DNA of 64,000 nt. Source: Perkinsus olseni (taxonomy: Eukaryota; Perkinsozoa; Perkinsida; Perkinsidae). Position 1 is the first letter of the stretch. Every line of letters begins with the position of its first letter. This document shows, in pieces, positions 57,660-64,000 of the stretch. Under the pieces are notes generated by a model. That model did not search any database. It was not told where the DNA came from and was given only the letters and a program-made list of their open reading frames with translations. The position numbers and the translations under genes were made by a program. The stretch spans positions 62,001-126,000 of the forward strand of contig JABANP010000108.1 in assembly GCA_013115135.1 (NCBI GenBank), read 5' to 3'.

Positions 57660-58634
57660 TTAGAGGAGAAAGCCAGCATCGCCACCATCACCGCCGTTAC
57701 CACCACGGGACCCACCGTCACCGCCACGACCGCCGTTGCCACCGCGGAAACCACCGCTGCCGCCATCACCGCCGTTGCCACCGCGGAAGCCACCGTTACC
57801 GCCACGACCGCCGTTGCCACCGCGGAAGCCACCGCTACCGCCATCACCGCCGTTGCCACCGCGCAAACCACCACGACCGCCGCGACCACCATCGCCTCCA
57901 ACAACACCGCCGTCACCGCCGCGACCGCCGAAGCCGCCAAATCTACCACCGTTGCCGCCATTGCCGCCTAAGCCACCACTGAAGCCACCACGGCCGCCGC
58001 GACCACCATCGCCTCCAAAGACACCACCGTCGCCTCCACGACCGCCGAAGCCGCCAAATCTACCACCGTTGCCGCCATTGCCGCCTAAGCCACCACTGAA
58101 GCCACCACGGCCGCCGCGACCACCATCGCCTCCAAAGACACCACCGTCGCCTCCACGACCGCCGAAGCCGCCAAATCTACCACCGTTGCCGCCATTGCCG
58201 CCTAAGCCACCACTGAAGCCACCACGGCCGCCGCGACCACCATCGCCTCCAAAGACACCACCGTCGCCTCCACGACCGCCAAAGCCGCCGAAAGTGCCGC
58301 TGCCGCCATTACCGCCCAAGCCACCACTGAAGTCGCCGTCGCCCCCACGACCGCCGTCGCCGCCAGAAGTAGCACCTCTGCCGCCTCGACGATCAAAGAA
58401 GCGATCATAATAAAAGGCACGAAGAGCCTCGGTAGAGAGCGAGCGACCATCAGTGTGAGCAAAAGCACTGTCGACGGATGCACCGCTCAGAAGATATTGG
58501 TTCTTTGCATCGTCATCATGAGCATCGTAGAAGTTGAACTCTTCCACATCGGTGGGCTTGGTAGCATCGTCTTGTATGTCGACGGCTACAGAAGTTGTGA
58601 GCAGGATCGCTCCGAGGACGACCAGGGACCTCAT
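57660..58634 (-). CDS. G3: secreted GGX-repeat glycine-rich protein
   Basis: 324 residues, the longest of the three. The signal peptide is identical. The junction before the repeats differs from G1/G2 ([20 protein letters not shown]). The array has four [19 protein letters not shown] units and a tail of [15 protein letters not shown] units like G1. The stop is followed by the conserved three-hairpin region. Confidence 0.8.
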   Translation of the reverse strand: MRSLVVLGAILLTTSVAVDIQDDATKPTDVEEFNFYDAHDDDAKNQYLLSGASVDSAFAHTDGRSLSTEALRAFYYDRFFDRRGGRGATSGGDGGRGGDGDFSGGLGGNGGSGTFGGFGGRGGDGGVFGGDGGRGGRGGFSGGLGGNGGNGGRFGGFGGRGGDGGVFGGDGGRGGRGGFSGGLGGNGGNGGRFGGFGGRGGDGGVFGGDGGRGGRGGFSGGLGGNGGNGGRFGGFGGRGGDGGVVGGDGGRGGRGGLRGGNGGDGGSGGFRGGNGGRGGNGGFRGGNGGDGGSGGFRGGNGGRGGDGGSRGGNGGDGGDAGFLL

Positions 58635-58688
58635 ATCTGTATGAAGAAACTGAAACTGATAGGCCACTCAGCTGTAAAACTCGCCGTT

Positions 58689-59850
58689 GGTCATGACGCA
58701 AGAGGAATCTTGTATTTTGGTAGGCGTGGGCGTTCTGTTCTCACAGCAGCGAGACACACGTGTGACTAACAGTATGAGGCACAGTCGCCGAGAGCGGCTC
58801 ATACGAGACAAAGCTCTGTTCTTCAATAGTCAACATTTCGTGGCGAGGTGAGTCCTAGAAAGAACACATGTCGGGAATTTTGCACATTTTCAGCTTCAAG
58901 TAATCGATCGCGTCACGTATGCGCTGAGTGCCTCTACGTGCGGCGACGGAACGAAAATGTGAAATTCTCACGGGATTTTAGAGGAAAACGAAAGCATGAG
59001 ATGATCGTGGCGCGTGCCACAAGGTGAGCAGTATGGTGGGGTCGGCACTAACGGTGCCGACAGAACCATATGAACACCTCTGTAGTGAGGACACCGGTAG
59101 ACAGCCGGATGACGGGGACAGGACAACTCACGTGACACCCGTCACCGATGATTCTGGATGATGTTCGCGCGGAGAGCACCCTCGATGGGAAATGAGTAGT
59201 AGAGGACTCGAGAGTAGCACTCATTGGTACTACGATGTGAGTGGCGCCAATGAGAGTCGTTACATCCAACCTTAACTTCAAATCAGTCATGAACATAGGA
59301 TGCACGCATGCTCATAGCGTGTCGTGGAACTTGTGGGAAACTTTCTCAGAGAAAGACGTGACGTCTTAGACGTCCCCTCATGGAGGTGCAACCACGGAAA
59401 ACTTTCGTCTTGGTTTACAATTATGTATTGCGAAGAGCACATGACGCATAGGTAACCCCGGGAGCAGAGGAGAGGAGAAGAATCAACTTAGCGCGAGTTG
59501 CACAGAGCCTGCGAAGCTGACTCGCTCAACCCCAGCAACATTCGGGAGTTGAGCATTATCCCAGCTCCAACAGAGGGAACAGCCCTTGGCTGCGGGCTGG
59601 AGCTCCACTTGATGGAAATTGTTTCCTTTTGACCTGAAAGTTCCGGCTCTTCCTGTCCACTTCTTTGCGCTTGGACCATTTTGTTCGGCGCCTGCACAAC
59701 GAGATGGGGACAGTGCGGCTAGTACTTAGCGTAAGGTAGAATGAAGTTCCACATGTTCTGGTTTTAAGCGGTGAATCGGGTGAATCGACATTCCGGTGTC
59801 GTGCTCCTTCCCTGCGGGGACGTGTGGGTTACGCCAACGAGCCGATCAGT
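58689..59850 (-). promoter_or_regulatory. Region H3: upstream region of G3 with an internal inversion
   Basis: Follows H2 until ~59330. Then ~360 bp (59331-59693) is present in the opposite orientation, after which H2 order resumes at TTCGGCGCCTGC. It also carries one 14-bp insertion at 59360-59373 and lacks the one found in H1/H2 (52387-52400). Confidence 0.65.
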
Positions 59851-60599
59851 TTTTGTGAGCCCACCTCGCCCTCTACGACCCAGCGGCTGGGTCCCAGCCG
59901 AGCTTTCGGGGAGCATTCTCTACGCTATTTGGACCATGATCTCAACGCTGGTGTTAGTCTTTGCGAAAAACGCTGACATTCAGGGATGACGTAGGATCTA
60001 AACGGTATGTTTTCAGGTGCCCACGTGTCCCTCCAGTTATCGCGGCGCATTGTGTATTGTTATGACTCCGTTTTCTCTTGTTACTCTAGTACAAAATTTC
60101 GATCCACCCGCCCACTAGACTCGAGTGACTCCACGATTTCATTAGAGGGCGAACGTGAGCGGCTCACGGCGAGCCTTTTATGGAAGAGTACGAGATTAAC
60201 GAATGACTCCGAAGCTCGTTTGATCGGGCCAAGGAACGCTTGAGGCTCATCTATTGCCTCGGCGAGCCCTGCGCTCGCGCGCTCGACACTCGTCTACTAC
60301 ATTGCGTACGTCGGGCCGACGTCGTCGGCGAAACTGATACGGACCGTGCGAGACACGGCGCTGTTCGCCGGAAGCTTCCGGTTCAAGGCGAGTCAGCCAG
60401 AATGGCACAGTAATCGGAGGCGAGTTAGGGTGCTTATTGAGACTACGGAGAAGCGACAGTCGATACAGTAATTTTCGGCTGAGTGTCATACAGCCGAGGC
60501 GAGCCCGGAGAATCGCCGTCCAGCGAATCTGTCGCTTCACATCTTCCAGACTCCCGTTCCAGTACCCCATGAGTACTCCTAGTCTTTCCGATCTGTCAG

Positions 60600-60784
60600 T
60601 TGAAGCCTGTCTGTACGACCGTGAGTTCGCGATTCTCTATTCCGGTCCGGAATAGTTTATAGTAGTTCTCCGGAATTTCCGGAGAATAACAACTACTATC
60701 AACGGCAAGTGTTCCGCTCCCTCGAGGGTTGCCAAACATTGACTGAACCCAACAAATCAAAACTTGAGCCAAGATGGCTACGGA
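60600..60784 (-). pseudogene. Spliced-leader-headed retroposed cDNA candidate
   Basis: Minus strand 60784-60763 reads T + CCGTAGCCATCTTGGCTCAAG, the 22-nt dinoflagellate/Perkinsus spliced leader (consensus D-CCGUAGCCAUYUUGGCUCAAG). The next bases are TTTTGATTTG, not a GT donor, so this is not a leader RNA gene but looks like the 5' end of a trans-spliced mRNA copied back into the genome. A small ATG frame (MFGNPRGSGTLAVDSS) begins 24 nt downstream of the leader and stops at ~60596. The parent gene is unknown. Confidence 0.65.
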
Positions 60785-60995
60785 CTGACTTATACCAATC
60801 TCATCAATACTGACCGCAGAACAACCAACCAGCGTTGCCATAGCTAAAAGGGTGCACGCATGCACACTGAGATTGGGAGATAGACAACAATAAGTGTAAT
60901 GATTTTGATGATTCTGATTCTGTTATGGTCACATATTCCAGTGAGCCGATCATATTACGATACGATCACACACGATACGATCATCCAGCGTCATT

Positions 60996-62138
60996 GTGGA
61001 TGAAGGGACACGAGTTGCTCTGGCAGTACCTTCTGAATCCACGAGTACCCGGGATGTGGTCCAGGCTCTGCTCCAGTGGTATGCCTGCTATGGTGTTCCT
61101 TCAACACTTCAGATGGATATGGCAGGGGCTCATCAATCGAGAGAGCTAGCCATGTTCTTACGTATGATGGGAGTCTCCTCAAGGCCAGGAGTGCCTCGGA
61201 GGCCGCAGAGCCAAGGATTGACCGAAAGGCTCATTCGTGATATAAAATCCTCGATCCAGACTGCGCAGTCTGATAGGAGAGGATACTCTACTCCGTGGTG
61301 GGCGGCGGCTCTGGTTGCTGTCATGGTCCATAACCACTCGACTCTCTATGACACTCATCTTTCCCCTCATGAACTTGCTACTGAGCCTCCACCTGGGCTC
61401 GTATCCCTCCCTGCTTGTGACGACTCCGACGATGAGTCCGAAGTAGCTGATGCTGAAGGCGCTGTTAACACCTGGTTGAAGCTGCATAAGTGGGTTGGGT
61501 CAGCTCATGCTCTGCTCACTCAGGTGAGGAATGAGAAGCAGTTAGCTGCCGAGATGAAGTCGGTAGTCTCCTGCACTCAGCTCCACGTTTTCCACGCTGG
61601 CGACAAGGTCCGCCTCTACAGAGTTATTGATGGCCGTCGCCGCGTTGAGGGTCCTTTCGAGGTGGATCGTCGTGACCCTAATAATTGTTACCTCTATTTT
61701 TTGAAGGGAAGAAAATTTCCTGCCCCTTTGTCTCATCTCTTGTGAGGATGATTCTGAGAAAAAGCGGGAAGACGAGACTGGGCCGCATCGAGCCCATCGT
61801 CCATGCTCCGAGGGCAAATGCCACTAGGGATCGCCCTTGCTGACCTAAGGGGCGGTGAATGGTTGGTTATTCGTCAGCTCACAACTGTCGATGGAGGTCC
61901 GACTATTTGCCACATGGCCGAGTTTAAGAGAAGAGAAGGAGAGAAGTTTCTCGTTGGATGCCTCGATAGAACTGCGTCTGGCAAGTGGGTTTTACCAAGG
62001 TCTGATGATACCGAGGAGACGGTTAGTGCCGGGGACATCCTAGGAGAACAGGTGTTCCACCCCACCAGAACCAGACGCATACCTCCCCGCGTAACAGAGT
62101 GGCTGGAGTCACATGGCGACAGTCATGTTCGCCACTAA
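60996..62138 (+). pseudogene. Retroelement integrase fragment and downstream tail
   Basis: 60996-61745 encodes TLQMDMAGAHQSRELAMFL (second catalytic Asp), RRPQSQGLTERLIRDIKSSI (catalytic Glu) and a C-terminal SH3-like part (HAGDKVRLY, GPFEVDRRDPNNCYLYFL). A stop follows, then 61803-62138 continues with a polyprotein-tail-like frame (GEWLVIRQLTTVDGG). No LTR, RT or protease is nearby, so it is a truncated remnant of a different element from the one at 28673. The motifs fit Ty3/Gypsy-type integrases. Confidence 0.7.
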
Positions 62139-62274
62139 GGGAGGATGTGTGGCCAGCCTGCGTTATTAGTGGCCTCACCATGAGCGGGGCGCGAGCTATG
62201 AGTTTGATCGATATGAACAGTAGTTGCGTCACGCTCGTTTTTGCTCATTGATTTTTATCTCCATCTTCCCGTGG

Positions 62275-62628
62275 TCATGTTGAGTTCACCCAGTGGGCAG
62301 GCGGCCGTACACCAGCATTCATAGTAGTGTGTGACGCCATTTGAAGCCCACAATGCTCCCGACAGAGATCGTACAGCAGCATTACCTTGCCCTTCTGCAC
62401 CGCATTGTCGAGGAAGTTTACCGCAGTTGTTACCGCTCCAGCGTTAACGAAGGCAAAATTGGGAATGAGCGGAATGCAGTCCTTCGCCGCGCCGAGCGCT
62501 ACCGAGACCATCTCCCATGTCTTATCACCAACATCCGCTTTCCCCTCCAGATCTTCTATGGAGATCCTAGCGCGATCGACTCTAGCCATGAGAGAGGACT
62601 CCGAACTCGGTTTTTTGGCTGGATCCAT
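62275..62628 (-). CDS. Hypothetical protein
   Basis: A 117-codon minus-strand frame, MDPAKKPSSESSLMARVDRA..., with a charged N-terminus and an Ala/Val-rich helical centre (WEMVSVALGAAKDCIPLIPN, VTTAVNFLDNAVQKGKVML). No family recognised. It may be an exon of a larger minus-strand gene that also includes 62767-63024. Confidence 0.4.
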   Translation of the reverse strand: MDPAKKPSSESSLMARVDRARISIEDLEGKADVGDKTWEMVSVALGAAKDCIPLIPNFAFVNAGAVTTAVNFLDNAVQKGKVMLLYDLCREHCGLQMASHTTMNAGVRPPAHWVNST

Positions 62629-62736
62629 AAAAAAAATCGGGCAATCTCAGATACACTCAACAGTCGAATGATGTAAATAGGTATCGTAACCTCGACTCTC
62701 AGATCTAGTAACTAGATTCTAGTTAGTAATGTCGCG

Positions 62737-62786
62737 TGGAGCTAGTCGACGGCGGTGCACATGGAGCTAGTCGACGGCGGTGCACA
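62737..62786. repeat. 25-bp direct repeat x2
   Basis: TGGAGCTAGTCGACGGCGGT + GCACA at 62737-62761 and again at 62762-62786. Confidence 0.9.
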
Positions 62787-63024
62787 GTTGCCCCGCGGTG
62801 GCAGTCGTCTCAATCTTTGCTACTAACGGCGCAATCACCTTGCGCTCTATGTTTCTTTCTGGGTATAAGGGTTTTCGGCCGCCCGTAGCGTTTACAAGTG
62901 CGGCACGTAAGTTGATCGATTCTCGGAAACCGAAGAACTCGCGAATGAGTGAGACTTCGGGACTTTCTCTGTATTTCTCCAAACTCATCAGAATGGAGGG
63001 TTTATGGTAGCAAGTTGTAAACAT
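62767..63024 (-). CDS. Hypothetical protein
   Basis: An 85-codon minus-strand frame with a helical, charged composition (SLEKYRESPEVSLIREFFGF, RKVIAPLVAKIETTATAGQL). Its end overlaps the 25-bp repeat. No family recognised. Confidence 0.35.
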   Translation of the reverse strand: MFTTCYHKPSILMSLEKYRESPEVSLIREFFGFRESINLRAALVNATGGRKPLYPERNIERKVIAPLVAKIETTATAGQLCTAVD

Positions 63025-63300
63025 CTTCTGATGGCAAACTCATCATCAAGCGTGCCAACGAATGTTGGGTTTCTCACCGGAAGTGAATGGCTTGACCAAG
63101 AAGACGCTACAGTAAGTAATCGATACACTCCGTGTGTCGAAGGAAAATCCACGGTAGTCCGCCGCAGGAGACAATCGTGTGTATGCGTACGGGACGGTGT
63201 ACGTCACCGAGCCGTTCATCGTGAGAGGTCAGCGTCTGGCACGGTAGTGCCGGGTGTCCTGTCGATGTTTTTGACCCACCCGTCCCTCCCTCAATGGTGG

Positions 63301-63420
63301 GGTCGCCTGGTAGGAGTGTCTCCTCCCCGGCTGATCGATTCGCGACTTGAGCTCTACTCCGGTCGCCTGGTAGGAGTGTCTCCTCCCCGGCTGATCGATT
63401 CGCGACTTGAGCTCTTTTCC
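63301..63420. repeat. 60-bp tandem duplication
   Basis: Two head-to-tail 60-bp units starting GGTCGCCTGGTAGGAGTGTC, differing only near the end (CTACTCC against CTTTTCC). Recent duplication, in an otherwise featureless stretch. Confidence 0.95.
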
Positions 63421-64000
63421 CATTGTATGTTACGCAAGGTCGCGGACGAAGAGCCGGAAAGTAATGTAGGATCCAATCACATGCCGTATCGTCAACTCAC
63501 CAATGGTGAGTCACCATGATCATCATCATCACCCGGCAGCCAGCTATTGCCCACTTGCAATTCCTCCATTCCCTCACGCCGATCTTGAACTCTTAAGGGG
63601 TAACTACAGATAGCGAAGGAAGTCACTGAATAGTCAAGGACCAATCTTGCTCGCCAAAATCGTCAAGAAGGCTGAATTACACATTGAGCGAGAAAAAGAG
63701 CGAGAACGGGACACCGGAGACCACGAAAAATCCAAATCAAGTGATTGACACAATTTAATTGTGACAATTGAGCACAACTTTGCAGTATTGGCAGTATTCC
63801 ATACTGAGCAACCAAGTTTGACAATGCGTATTCAAGTTTGACACTGCAACACAAAGCTCGCGCAGGGGGGAATTCCGAGGGTTGTTGAACCACCGTGGTT
63901 CAAGCCTCAACCATGCCTTACTCAACACTCGCGTCGTCAGAGTCTGTTAAAAACTGCCTCGCGACTACCGAGTTGTCGAAGATTCAACTCGCAAGGCCAT

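Overview
The window looks like nuclear DNA of a protist of the genus Perkinsus or a close perkinsozoan/dinoflagellate-lineage relative. Three things point there: a 22-nt match, on the minus strand at 60763-60784, to the dinoflagellate/Perkinsus trans-spliced leader; many short GT-AG introns; and secreted glycine-rich repeat genes beside reverse-transcribing elements. No bacterial operon, CRISPR array or rRNA gene was seen. Gene models are spliced by eye from homology, frame and intron phase, so exon edges are estimates.

Layout. 1-19510 is ordinary gene-dense DNA: an AP2-like protein, an HSDL2-type short-chain dehydrogenase (8 exons, with a tRNA-Glu inside one intron), a tRNA-Thr, the C-terminal exons of a Pam18/Tim14 J-protein, a ROMO1/Mgr2-like inner-membrane protein, a putative N-myristoylated protein, an MIT-like protein, an unassigned multi-exon gene whose last intron holds a tRNA-Pro, and an RPC7/C31-like RNA polymerase III subunit.

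19937-59850 is a young, rearranged repeat cluster. A segmental-duplication unit (SD) occurs three times (19937-27031, 42751-49697, 53297-56914). It carries a 298-codon ORF family, a dead Tc1/mariner transposase, a roughly 494-bp element with terminal inverted repeats, and a coiled-coil gene. Each SD copy adjoins a secreted GGX-repeat gene with its conserved upstream region H and 3' flank (G1 39721-40578 plus strand; G2 50396-51322 and G3 57660-58634 minus strand). In locus 1 the H-G block is inverted relative to SD and is split by an 11-kb LTR retrotransposon (28673-39666: 191-bp LTRs, AACG target duplication, BEL/Pao-like pol features). Its gag is itself split by about 5.1 kb of degenerate ~1-kb hairpin-bearing repeats. 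In SD3 one terminal inverted repeat has expanded into a 0.7-kb satellite with a 20-bp period.

59850-64000 holds a retroposed-cDNA candidate headed by the spliced leader, an integrase fragment, two unassigned minus-strand ORFs and short tandem repeats.

The most interesting signal comes from aligning the duplicated copies with each other. At least nine sites differ by exactly 14 bp with fixed geometry: a 6-bp target is duplicated, and between the two copies lies an 8-bp exact reverse complement of the target plus one base on each side. A tenth site shows the same signature in two SD copies, degraded in the third. I know of no described element or repair product with this fixed form.
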